Shown: piece by piece, positions 35,328 through 43,778 of the stretch
Layout: every line of letters starts with the position of its first letter
How positions within the stretch are numbered: position 1 is the first letter of the stretch
Source: Streptomyces cynarae
GTDB taxonomy: Bacteria > Actinomycetota > Actinomycetes > Streptomycetales > Streptomycetaceae
DNA length: 64,000 bases
Direction: 5' to 3'
Assembly: GCF_025642135.1 (NCBI RefSeq)
Contig: NZ_CP106793.1
Coordinates: forward strand, 8,710,001 to 8,774,000
Made by a program: the position numbers and the translations under genes
Notes under the pieces: model-generated
What the model was told of the DNA's origin: nothing
The model's input: only the letters and a program-made list of their open reading frames with translations
Database searches by the model: none

Positions 35328-35340
35328 CTAGCAGTGCTAG
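35328..35340. promoter_or_regulatory. TetR operator candidate C
   Basis: CTAGCAGTGCTAG is a perfect palindrome with 6-bp arms around a central base, ending nine bases before the TetR start codon. Confidence 0.6.
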
Positions 35341-35349
35341 AATCCAGTC

Positions 35350-35928
35350 ATGTCGGTACAGGAACGCAAGCAGCGCGAACGGGCGGAGCGCGAGCGCCTC
35401 ATCGTGGCGACGGCCCGCGAACTCGCCGAGCAGCAGGGCTGGGACGCGGTCACCACCCGCCGGCTCGCCGAGCGCATCGAATACAGCCAGCCCGTCCTCT
35501 ACAGCCACTTCCGCGGCAAACGCGAGATCATCGGCGCCGTCGCCCTTCAGGGGGCCGCCGAACTGGCCGGGGCGGTGCGGGCCGCGACCTCTGCTGCGGA
35601 CGGCCCGCGCGCCCGGGTCGCCGCCCTGGCCCGCGCCTACCTCGACTTCGCCGCACGCAATCCGGCGGTCTACGACGCCTTGTTCCAGCTCGACGGTGGC
35701 CTGGCGTACGCGCAGGAGGACACCCCCGAGCCTCTGAAGGACGCCTTCGCCGCCCTGCTGGAGACTCTCGGCGAGGTCGCCGGCGACGGCGTCAACCCGG
35801 GGCTGTTCACCGAGCTGTTCTGGGCGTCCCTGCACGGACTCGCGACCCTGACCCGGGCGGGACGGCTGCTGCCCGAGGACGCCGAGCCGAGGGTGGAACT
35901 GCTGGTGGACCGGCTCGCTGTGCTCTGA
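35350..35928 (+). CDS. TetR-family regulator (TetR_C_13/WHG-type C-terminus)
   Basis: A 192-residue regulator. The HTH region has RERLIVATARELAEQQGWDA, then RRLAERIEYSQPVLYSHFRG. The C-terminal domain (AYLDFAARNPAVYDALFQLD, ELFWASLHGLATLTRAGRLL) resembles the WHG-type ligand domain. No ribosome-binding site is seen before the ATG, so it may be translated from a very short leader. Operator-like sites A-C upstream predict autorepression and control of the divergent DUF1772 gene. Confidence 0.9.
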   Translation: MSVQERKQRERAERERLIVATARELAEQQGWDAVTTRRLAERIEYSQPVLYSHFRGKREIIGAVALQGAAELAGAVRAATSAADGPRARVAALARAYLDFAARNPAVYDALFQLDGGLAYAQEDTPEPLKDAFAALLETLGEVAGDGVNPGLFTELFWASLHGLATLTRAGRLLPEDAEPRVELLVDRLAVL

Positions 35929-36159
35929 CACACCATCCCGGCAGGGCACGCGGCCGGAGCCCTCTGGCCCCGCCGCTGCCCGCCTACGGCAACGCTTCGG
36001 GTCACTCGCGTCCACACGACGCAGCGGTGCGGCAGGGTCCCGCGGCGGTGAGCTCCCTGCGGGCCGTCCGCAGATCGCCGGGCCCCGCACCCCAGACGGC
36101 ACACGCCGGGAAGCTGAGATACTCATTGATCACGACCCGATACGCGCCCTGACGCCGCG

Positions 36160-36430
36160 TCATTCGCCGGTGCTCTCGTCGTCCTCGCCGAGGTGGACGG
36201 TCACCGGGTCACGCAGTGGGCGCAGGCCCTCGCGTGGCGGGCGGGCGGCGAAGCTGTAGCGGCCCAGGCAGTTGAGGTCGGCGTGCTTCAGCGGGGAGAC
36301 CCGGGCCACGTCTTCGTCGAAGAGGTCATGCTCCCGCTCCTAGGGCGGCGGGGCCCGCAGGTGGTCGACGGCGGCGTCGAGGTAGCGGTTCGTCCAGAGC
36401 GCGGCGGCATTGAGGACCAAGCCGAGCGCC
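36160..36430 (-). pseudogene. Tn3-family transposase C-terminal remnant
   Basis: Read leftward: LGLVLNAAALWTNRYLDAAV, then an in-frame TAG, then DEDVARVSPLKHADLNCLGR and YSFAARP ending in a stop at 36160. N---LWTTRYLD-A and RLSPL-H-H-N-LGRYSF are the signature end of Tn3 transposases, which have about 1,000 residues. Only about 90 remain, interrupted by one stop. Confidence 0.85.
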
Positions 36431-36666
36431 CCGAGTCGGGCCTCTTACCCTATGCGGTACGCCTGCATTCTGGCGGTCCGATCTGGGACCACCGGGCGGT
36501 GTCGATGGGTGTCCCGGCAGGCGGTCGATCAGGACGTCGGCAGCCAGCAGCGGCGCTTGTAGCCGATCAGGTCGATGAACTGGCTGCCATTCGTTTCGAT
36601 CACGCTCCGGGAGGCGCGTTCGTCTCGTCGCGGGTCGGGAGGGCCTGTGTGATGGATCGGGAAAGC
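36431..36666. other. Short region without a clear gene
   Basis: About 240 bases between the Tn3 remnant and the GNAT gene. A fragment on the minus strand reads QFIDLIGYKRR and may belong to a further transposon remnant. Nothing else is visible. Confidence 0.35.
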
Positions 36667-37251
36667 TCAGTCGCCTCGGATGCGGGCATGCAGATGCATG
36701 TCGTGTCGGCCGTCGTCATGCACGGCGGCGCTGCGTTTGGTGCCTTCCAGGAGGTAACCGGACTTGGTGGCGACCCTGCATGAGGCATGGTTGCGGGTCG
36801 AGTGGTCCAGCTCCAGCCGGTGGAAGCCGATCTCGTGCAGGGCCCAGGCGGTGAGCGCCCAGAGGCTGTGCGAGGCCACACCGGCGCCGCGGGCGATCGG
36901 GAGCACCCAGTAGGCCACGTTGGCTGTGCCGTCGTCGAAGTCCAGTCCGCGCAGTGCGATCCGGCCGAGTACCTCGTCGCCGTCGCGAGTGATCGCCCAG
37001 TGGCCGCCCTTCTCGCGTTTCCAGTCCTGGCGGTATGCGTCGAACCATTCGCGGGCCTGGGCCTCGGAGGAGGGCCGACGCGTGTGCCAGCGGCGGATCT
37101 CATCATCTTGATAAGCAGACAGGAACGCTGGTGCGTCGGATTCTTCCCAGGGGCGCAGCAGCAAGCCGCCGGTGGCGGAGAGTACGGGTTGGGGGGAGTC
37201 ACCGAGCAAACCGGGGGCAATGACGGGCGGCGTCGACAGGGCGCGAGTCAT
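36667..37251 (-). CDS. GNAT-family N-acetyltransferase (RimJ/RimL-like)
   Basis: A 194-residue acetyltransferase using acetyl-CoA. It has LLLRPWEESDAPAFLSAYQD at the N-terminus, VAYWVLPIARGAGVASHSLW for the CoA-binding R/Q-x-x-G-x-G/A loop, and FHRLELDHSTRNHASCRVAT with the NHAS-R-A-K-GY--EG ending typical of the RimJ/RimL branch. The substrate may be a protein N-terminus or a small amine. The ATG at 37251 is preferred over an upstream extension. Confidence 0.88.
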   Translation of the reverse strand: MTRALSTPPVIAPGLLGDSPQPVLSATGGLLLRPWEESDAPAFLSAYQDDEIRRWHTRRPSSEAQAREWFDAYRQDWKREKGGHWAITRDGDEVLGRIALRGLDFDDGTANVAYWVLPIARGAGVASHSLWALTAWALHEIGFHRLELDHSTRNHASCRVATKSGYLLEGTKRSAAVHDDGRHDMHLHARIRGD

Positions 37252-37310
37252 GCACCATGATCGCCTGACGCTGACCACACACGTCAACAGCGAGCCCCGC
37301 GAGCTGGGCA

Positions 37311-37693
37311 CTACTTGATTCCGTTGGTCTTGTTCGCCTTGGTGCGGGCCAGGCGGTAGGACTCCTTACCGGTCTCGATGAGGGTGGCGTTGAAGGTGAG
37401 CCGGTCGACGATCGCCGCGCAGAGCCGCGGGTCGGTGAAAGTCTTGGACCAGGCGGTGAACGCCTCGTTGGAGGCGATGGCAATACAGTTCTTGTCCTCA
37501 CGTTCGGTGAGGACCTGGAAGAGCATCTCGGCCCCGCGGCGGTCGAGTTGAGGTAGCCGCGTTCATCGATTTCGAGCGGGTCGACTCGCCCGTAGCGGGC
37601 GATGGTCTTGCCGGGCTGCTTGTCGTCGGCGGCTTCAACGAGCTCATTCACCAGGCTGGCGCCGGTGCTGTAGCGGACGCGGTAGCCGGCCAT
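37311..37693 (-). pseudogene. IS21 IstB ATPase C-terminal remnant, frameshifted
   Basis: Two frames, joined near 37530, read AGYRVRYSTGASLVNELVEA, GKTIARYGRVDPLEIDERGY, and then GAEMLFQVLTEREDKNCIAI, AFTAWSKTFTDPRLCAAIVD and RLTFNATLIETGKESYRLAR ending in a stop. This is the second half of IstB including the sensor region (IASN--F-W). The P-loop half is missing. It is a different IS21 relic from that at 32.8-33.2 kb. Confidence 0.85.
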
Positions 37694-37891
37694 GGATGCT
37701 CACCCGATGACCGGGGCCCCGCTCCTGCGGGGCGCCAGCCATCGGGTGGGGCCTTCGCATCACGGCGGTCGCCGCGCTGAGCGACGCGTGCTTGACCGGT
37801 TCCCACGGTTCTGTGGTTCAGGCGACCGTCATGCCGGACGCGACGGCCGGCAACGCGACCAGCCAGCCCGGTACGCCATGGGCTGGACGCG

Positions 37892-38167
37892 TCAGTGGCG
37901 ACGAACGTCCTGGGCCTTCTCCCGCCGCTCCGCCTCGGTGCGACCGCCCCAGACGCCGTAGGCCTGACGAGAGGCCTTGGCGAAGAGATCACAGGCAGAA
38001 CTGACTGGACAGGACCCGCAGATCGCGCGTGCTGCCTCTTCCCGCCGTCGGCGTGCAGCGCCCCGCTCACCGGTGGGTGAGAAGAAGACGGAGCTGTCCA
38101 TGCCACGGCACGCTGCGTCGGCCTGCCACTTCCATATTTCCAAAAGGGGTTTCGTCTGCGATTTCAC
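37892..38167 (-). CDS. WhiB-family regulator, WhiD/WhiB3-like
   Basis: A 91-residue Wbl protein with four cluster ligands: Cys20 (AACRG), Cys50, Cys53 (ICGSC) and Cys59, then the turn GVWGG and a basic tail (RTEAERREK). The segment IWKWQADAACRGMDSSVFFS then PTGERGAAR is the WhiD/WhiB3 subgroup signature. These [4Fe-4S] proteins bind sigma factor and sense nitric oxide or redox state, and WhiD acts in spore maturation. It starts at GTG 38167 after GGAGG. It looks like an accessory paralogue rather than the core gene, given its neighbours. Confidence 0.92.
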   Translation of the reverse strand: MKSQTKPLLEIWKWQADAACRGMDSSVFFSPTGERGAARRRREEAARAICGSCPVSSACDLFAKASRQAYGVWGGRTEAERREKAQDVRRH

Positions 38168-38971
38168 GAAGGCCTCCGCTCGAATGATCCGCAATGGTCG
38201 TTTCGTGGCGCCATTGCTACGGTAGCGACGGCTACCCCAGACAGTTGTCTTTCCCTGTCTTTCCCTGCACGCAGGGAAGTCCACGAGCGCACTGGTCGCC
38301 CCCTAAACGAACGTGCGTGCCCAGTCCGCGAATCCGGTCCCACGGAGTTCCCGGATGAGTGCCGCGCAGTGCGGGAATGGCCGCGCGATAGCCGGGTCCG
38401 TTCAGGAACGTCCACACCGCATGGATACCGGGATTGCTGATCTCTGGCAGTGGTATGCACTCGTGCCGGACCTCACGTCCCAGCACCCGCGCCGAGCGTG
38501 GCCGCCATCTGTGCGGGAGTGGGCGCGTCGCCGGCCGGCTCGATACGCCGCCGACATAGGGGGCGGCGTTGAGCAGGACTTCCGCCGCGACCGAGGTCGG
38601 GGCGGGCCACGTGCTGCAACGGTCGGTCGGGTGGGAGCGGCAGATCGAGAACGCCGTCGAGGACGCGTTCCGAGGAGGCTGCGTGGGCAGGGGCATCGGC
38701 CCCGACTTTGCCAAGACCGCGGAGGCCCGTGGCCCGCGACAGGTTGAGCGCCGGCCGACCAAGGACAAGAAGCCACCGCACCGAGCCGAGGGCCGGCTTC
38801 CGCAGGCCTTCCGGAACCCGGCCGACTGGCAGGCCGTGTCGGTCTCCTCGCCCGTAATGTTCCCTATGGGCGGCCGTGCGGCGATGGATCGGAAATCCTG
38901 CACGGCGATGGGTGCAGGATGTGCGGCTCTCGCCCTGCCAATTGCCGCAAAGACACGAACGAGGTGTTGTT
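38168..38971. other. Region without a recognisable gene
   Basis: About 800 bases between the WhiD-like gene and the CoxL remnant, both of which have starts near its ends. Several long frames exist but none resembles a known protein. It must contain the promoter of the wbl gene at its left end. Confidence 0.4.
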
Positions 38972-40074
38972 GTGGCGCAATGGATGAGGCGCGAGGACGA
39001 GCGGCTGCTGTCCGGTCGAGGCCGGTATGTTGCCGATATCGACGTGCCGGGGTGTCTGGATGCCGCTTTTGTGAGAAGCAAGGTGGCCCACGGCATGCTG
39101 CGTGCCGTGGACTGTACGGCGGCCCGTGAGGTACCGGGTGTCGTGGGAGTATGGTCGGCCGCGGATCTGCCGGACCTCCCTCCGGTGCCGTACACGCTGC
39201 TGGCGAGGCTCTCCACGGAGGATGCCGTCGCGGGCCGGGAGTGGCCGGCCCTCGTGAAGGACCGGGTGCGCTATCCGGGCGAGGCGCTTGCGGTCGTCCT
39301 GGGAGAGGACCGGTACCGGGCCGAGGACGGGGTCGCCGAGGTCACTGCCACGATCGATCCCCTGCCCGCAGTGGTGACACCGTCCGCGGCGCTGGACGAC
39401 TCCGTCCGCCTGTTCGACGGGCTGAGCAATATCGCCCTGCGGGGCGAGGCGGGAGAGCCCGTCGACCCGTCCGTCTGGCAGGATGCGGCCGCCGTTGTCG
39501 AGGCGACCTACCGCCAGCAACTGCTGATGCCCAGCCCCATGGAGTGCCGCACGATCCTCGCCGTACCCGAGGGGGACCGGCTGACCGTATGGCCGGGGCA
39601 CCAGATGCCGCACCGGCTGCGGCGGGACCTCGCCGCACTGCTCGGTTGGTCCATCGACCGGATCCGGGTGGTGGTCCCCGACACGGGAGGCGCCTTCGGG
39701 TCCAAGAGCGCCGCCTTCCCCGAGGTCGTGGTCGTCGCCCACCTGGCGGTGAAGCTCGGGCGGCCGGTCCGCTGGATCGAGGACCGCCTGGAGTCGATGC
39801 TCGTCGCCACCCGGGGCCGGGGGCAGGACCAGACCGTCCGGCTCGCCGCCGACGCCGAAGGACGGCTCCTCGCTTACGAGTTGACGATCGACGCAGACGT
39901 CGGCGCCTACCCGACCTCGGTGTGGGCCTGCCGATGCAGACGGCATGGATGGCGACCGGCGCGTACACCACGCCACGCGTCCACGCGAGGCTGCGCTCGG
40001 TGCTCACCAACACCATGGTGACCTATCCGTACCGGGGCGCCGGCCGCCCCGAGGCGGCGATCGCGATCGTCTGA
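38972..40074 (+). pseudogene. CoxL-type molybdenum hydroxylase large subunit, frameshifted and truncated
   Basis: From GTG 38972 it reads as the start of an aerobic CO-dehydrogenase/xanthine-dehydrogenase large subunit: REDERLLSGRGRYVADIDVP, RVRYPGEALAVVLGEDRYRA and VVVPDTGGAFGSKSAAFPEV, a molybdopterin-binding region. A frameshift near 39925 moves to a second frame with LPMQTAWMATGAYTTPRVHA and YPYRGAGRPEAAIAIV before a stop. Family members have about 770-800 residues; only about 367 are present. No medium or small subunit genes are nearby. Confidence 0.85.
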
Positions 40075-40499
40075 ACAGGACTTGTCGGCCGCGCTGCTTG
40101 CGGACTGGGAACGGGATCGGCTCTCGCACCTGGTGGCGCTGTCGCAGGCCGGTATCGATCTGGCCAATCGGTCGTCACTCGGGACAGCCGGCAGCCGCCG
40201 CTTCTTTGTTTCCGCCTGAGTCCGCCTGAGTCGTCTTCACGGGTACGGTCGGACGTTGCGCAAGAGCAGGCGCAGCCGCCCCGGTTCGTTAGAGCCAGTA
40301 AGCCGTCAGCGAATGAGATGACCCATCGGAGAGTGCCGAAGCGGCCCAGGACGCTCCGCCCCGGACCATGACGTGAGGTCGGACGCGACACTGCCCGATG
40401 ACGCAGGAATAGCGGATCACATCAGGCAGTTGCCTCCGGCGAAGACATGTTCTCGGCGTCCACGCGCCTTGCATATAACCCTGAAAGGCAACGACACCC
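40075..40499. other. Intergenic region upstream of universal stress protein
   Basis: About 425 bases after the truncated CoxL. I recognise no gene. It should contain the promoter for the stress protein. Confidence 0.4.
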
Positions 40500-40997
40500 A
40501 TGTTCCAGCACATCCTGGTCGCCATCGACTCCGATCCGGGACGCCACTCCACGCTGCGCCTGGCCGGCGACGTGGCCCGGCTGACCCAGGCCACGGTCAG
40601 CGTTCTGCACATCGCCGCAACTGCGGCCTCACTAGCCGCCGTCGTCCCTCTGGAAGATGACGTCGAGGCCAAGGCCGTACTGGATGAGGCTGTCGCCGAA
40701 CTGCGCGACAGCGGGGTCGCGGCCGACGGTACCGTCGTCCGCGCCTTGACCACACAGATCGCCGCAACCATCTCGGCCACTGCCGAGGACGCGGGAGCCG
40801 ACCTCATCGTCATCAGTCCCCACCACCGCGGAACCGTCGAGGCGTTCTTCCACCCTCGCGTCAGCGACGCTGTCGCCCACGCCAGCAAGGTAGCCGTTCT
40901 CCTCGCGCCCGAAGAGTCCGCTGCACGTGAGAACTCATCGCAGAACAGCCTGCCGACGAGCACGTCATCTCACGATGCGTTGACCAAGCGGCCCTGA
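40500..40997 (+). CDS. Universal stress protein (UspA-like)
   Basis: A 165-residue UspA-fold protein: MFQHILVAIDSDPGRHSTLR, TVSVLHIAA, and DAGADLIVISPHHRGTVEAF then VSDAVAHASKVAVLLAPEE. The usual ATP loop G-x2-G-x9-G-S/T is not met (HHRGTVEAFFHPRVSD lacks the later glycines), so it may not bind ATP. AAAGG precedes the ATG. The last 40 or so residues, beyond the normal end of the fold, are encoded by a DNA segment duplicated at 9.6 kb. Confidence 0.88.
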   Translation: MFQHILVAIDSDPGRHSTLRLAGDVARLTQATVSVLHIAATAASLAAVVPLEDDVEAKAVLDEAVAELRDSGVAADGTVVRALTTQIAATISATAEDAGADLIVISPHHRGTVEAFFHPRVSDAVAHASKVAVLLAPEESAARENSSQNSLPTSTSSHDALTKRP

Positions 40998-41141
40998 CAG
41001 GCCGTTGATGCCTCTGGTCACGCGGCGAGAGCCGGGGGGTTGATGCACACGCTCCGGCCTCAGGCGGCTGATCCCGACCCCCTGAGCTTGATCCGCTTCG
41101 CCGGACATCGAACCTCAGGGGTTTCCGCCCCGGGCGGCGAT
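40877..41141 (+). repeat. Direct repeat copy B (end and 3' flank of universal stress gene)
   Basis: About 265 bases nearly identical to 9558-9819. It begins inside the universal stress gene and extends about 140 bases beyond its stop. As it contains the full gene context, this copy is likely the source. The two copies are direct repeats 31.3 kb apart. Confidence 0.85.
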
Positions 41142-41229
41142 CTGGTTCTCCGCGAGGGCCTTGGTGCGGTCCGGCGGCGCCGGCGACGGGGGTGGAGGCC
41201 GTCCAGGTTAGGACGTCGCGGGCGGTGGC

Positions 41230-41565
41230 CAGGTCGCGGACGTCTTGGATCCGGTCGGCGGCGGGCGGGACGGGGAGCCATCTGGGTCGGCGGGACGCGG
41301 CGCTCCGGGCAGGTGCTGCAGGGGGGAGCGGCGCGCGCCTTGTTTGGGCGGATGCCTTCCGGGTGAGGCCGCGGAAGGGCCGGACGAAGACGGATCCGTC
41401 GGCACGGAGGACCGCGACGTTACGTGGCCCTGCGGTGGGTCGTCGGCCGGGCCACTGGAAGTGCAGCCGGCAGCGGTGATGTCGGGGGCGCGGCGGGTGC
41501 GGTAGGGGATGATCACGGTGACGGGCCTGCCACGTTCCAGGTACTCCCGGCGGGTCATGCTGCTC
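41230..41565 (-). pseudogene. Frameshifted conserved hypothetical protein remnant
   Basis: Read leftward: TRREYLERGRPVTVIIPYRT and ITAAGC in one frame, then FQWPGRRPTAGPRNVAVLRA and GSVFVRPFRGLTRKASA in the next. The PRNV-ixRxDGx-VVRPFRGLR pattern is familiar from short Streptomyces proteins of unknown function. A frameshift near 41470 breaks it. Confidence 0.45.
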
Positions 41566-41985
41566 ACCGGGCGGGGCCGGGACGGCGTCGTGGGGCTGGC
41601 CGTCCAGGAGCCTGCTGGCGGCCTTTTTGCCGACACGACGCATGCGGACCGCGTCCGGCGGGGCGTCGCCTTCCCTTCCGCTCCATTTGCGGCCCTGGGC
41701 GTCGATGAGAACGACGCTACCGCCGGTCGTGTCCGTGGTCTTCGGGTGCGTACGCCCCCATTGCTTGAGGAAGAAGGGCACGTCCGCCCACTCGCATTGA
41801 TCGCCTAGGGTTCGCGTCCCCTGCGGGTGCATCGGGCGGGCACCGGGACCGGATTCACCACCGACGATGATCCAGTCGATGCAGTGAAGGCGACGCCGGC
41901 AGTATTCTCCGAAGTGGACGTAGGAGGCGGTCAGGCCGTGACTGCGTTCGTTGCTCCGCTTCAGAGGCATCCGGCAGGCTTCGAG
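41566..41985 (-). pseudogene. DUF5131 (phage Gp37/Gp68-like) C-terminal remnant
   Basis: Read leftward: HCIDWIIVGGESGPGARPMH, DQCEWADVPFFLKQWGRTHP, VLIDAQGRKWSGREGD and VGKKAASRLLDGQP. WVIVGGESG-GARPM and PFF-KQWG are the family signature; full proteins have about 250 residues. The N-terminal Fe-S-like region is missing or corrupted. It is joined downstream to another remnant. Confidence 0.75.
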
Positions 41986-42057
41986 GGCCGTAGCCGAGTA
42001 CCCAGAGCACCAGGACGGCGCAGGACGGTCACGGGTGGCTGCCGTAGCCTCGGGAGC

Positions 42058-42933
42058 ATGGAGACACACCCCGCAGTCCGGTGGCAGATCGGTCGGACGA
42101 CCGTCCACCGGGTGGACGAGATCCAGGTGACCGGCCTCGCCCGCATGCTGCTCCCCGACGCCACGCCCGCCGTGGTCGCCGAGGTGCCCTGGCTGCCGCC
42201 GTCCAGCGTGGACGGCGACGGGGAACTGATCGCGTCGGTGCACACCTTCGCCGTCGAGGTGGACGGGCAGCGCATTCTGGTCGACACGGGCGTCGGCAAC
42301 GACAAGGCGCGCCCCAATCCGGCCTGGGACCACCTCGCGACACCGTTCACCGACCGGCTGGCGGCCGCGGGATTCCCGCCCGAGAGCGTCGACCTGGTGA
42401 TCAATACCCACCTCCACATGGACCACGTCGGCTGGAACACTCGGCTCGACGACGGCACATGGCGCCCCACCTTCCCCAACGCCCGCTACCTGATGACCCG
42501 CACGGAGTACGCGTACTGGGACGGTGCCGAGCTGCCGGCCGCCCGTCGCGAACTCCTCGTCGACTCCGTCCACCCCGTGCGCGACGCGGGCCTGCTCGAC
42601 CTGGTGGACGTGCCGGACGACGGTGTCGAGGTGGCCGCCGGTCTGCGGTTGCTTCCCGCGCCCGGCCACACTCCCGGCCAGGTGGCGGTGCGCATCGACA
42701 GCGCCGGAAGCTCGGCGCTGATCACGGCCGACTGCCTGCACCACCCCGTGCAGCTCGCCCGGCCCGGCATCGGCTGCACCGCCGACACCGATCCGGCCAT
42801 GGCAGCCCGCACCCGCGCCGCCCTGCTCGCTTCCGTGGCGGACACCGGCACGCTGCTGCTCGGCAGCCACTTCACCCACCCGACGGGCGGGCACGTGCGA
42901 CGCGACGGCACTGCGTTCCGCCTCGACGCGTGA
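42058..42933 (+). CDS. MBL-fold metallohydrolase
   Basis: A 291-residue metallo-beta-lactamase-fold enzyme. The metal motif THLHMDH starts at about residue 117 with His118, His120, Asp122 and His123. Further ligands are likely H in APGHTPGQVAV, D in LITADCLHHP and H in GSHFTHPTGG. Length and layout resemble quorum-quenching lactonases and other small-molecule hydrolases; the substrate is unknown. The ATG at 42058 gives a normal N-terminus. It is a single gene flanked by remnants. Confidence 0.9.
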   Translation: METHPAVRWQIGRTTVHRVDEIQVTGLARMLLPDATPAVVAEVPWLPPSSVDGDGELIASVHTFAVEVDGQRILVDTGVGNDKARPNPAWDHLATPFTDRLAAAGFPPESVDLVINTHLHMDHVGWNTRLDDGTWRPTFPNARYLMTRTEYAYWDGAELPAARRELLVDSVHPVRDAGLLDLVDVPDDGVEVAAGLRLLPAPGHTPGQVAVRIDSAGSSALITADCLHHPVQLARPGIGCTADTDPAMAARTRAALLASVADTGTLLLGSHFTHPTGGHVRRDGTAFRLDA

Positions 42934-43422
42934 CCTGATCACGGCACGGGACGGCAGGTTGCCGGGGATCGCGCACAGCGCCCACTGCGCGGCCTCGGCC
43001 ACATCACGGCGGTCAGCCGCAGGAACTGTGAGGGGTGGGTGGCTATCAGGGATGTCTGCGCGGGGGCCAGGTGATCGAGTGCGAGCACGGTTCGCGCCTG
43101 TGCCAGCCTTGGCCTCGGTTCTGCTCGGGGCGAGTCAGCCGGGGGAGCAGGCGCTGTTCGACGCGGATGGCTTGCTCGGTGGTGGTGGCGAAGCGGGCGG
43201 CTGTGTGCAGGCTCTCTGCGGACAGGCGCCACTCGATTCCTGTATGGCCGGCCCTGCCAGCACCGACACGCCCCGTTGACTGAACGCACCTTGGAGATTC
43301 CGCAGTTCAGAGGGAAAGTGGAGTCCGTAGTCGCTACGGTCACCGGTCGTGACGAACGATCCGCCCGAACGGGCTCTGGTCGCCTTGGTGGTTCCTCGAT
43401 GGGGTCGACTGGTGGAGAGACC
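42934..43422. other. Region with unassigned coding remnants
   Basis: On the minus strand around 43110-43250 a frame reads IEWRLSAESLHTAARFATTT then EQAIRVEQRLLPRLTRPEQ, and near 42950-43010 another reads VAEAAQWALCAIPGNLPSR. These look like pieces of one frameshifted protein of unknown family. Nothing intact is present. Confidence 0.35.
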
Positions 43423-43488
43423 GGCGACCGGTACGAGCCCTATCGGCTCGTCGACGCCGATGGTGTGACCGTGGAAGCGGTCACGACG
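43423..43488 (+). pseudogene. Tyrosine recombinase N-terminal fragment
   Basis: The frame reads GDRYEPYRLVDADGVTVEAV, close to the beginning of a group of Streptomyces integrases (YxLVDxxGxxVExV). It ends abruptly at about 43488 and is joined to a different remnant at 43499. Confidence 0.45.
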
Positions 43489-43498
43489 AGGGGGCCGG

Positions 43499-43677
43499 GT
43501 GCTGCCGAACGTCAAGGTCGACCTGTACGCGACGATCCGGCGTGATGCCGGGACCGGCATGTCGACGCGCGCGCTCATGGGAAGTACGGCGTCGGCTTCA
43601 ACACCGTGCAGAGGGCTCTGATCTCGGCCGCCGGAGCCGCGCAAGAAGATGAGGCCACGGGCAGCATACGGCCGTGA
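43499..43677 (+). pseudogene. Transposase-type helix-turn-helix N-terminal fragment
   Basis: From GTG 43499: LPNVKVDLYATIRRDAGTGM, STRALM, a one-base shift near 43580, then KYGVGFNTVQRALISA and a stop at 43675. V-L-a-IRRD-r-G-S-RaL--KYGV---TV-xAL is the N-terminal HTH of IS21-like transposases. Only about 58 residues survive. Confidence 0.5.
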
Positions 43678-43778
43678 ACCTTGGCATCCCCACTACGCGG
43701 GGTGATCGATGAACCCACGAAGGTGGACTGCCGCGTGACCCTCGACCAAGATCGAGAACAAGTTCAAAGAAGCGTGCA

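Noticed and set aside
34806..36152. A 448-codon + strand frame spanning the DUF1772/TetR locus
   Set aside because: It runs through both genes and their operators in the wrong frame or strand.
40861..43002. A 713-codon minus-strand frame
   Set aside because: It is antisense to the MBL and universal stress genes; only a short middle part (DUF5131 remnant) is real.
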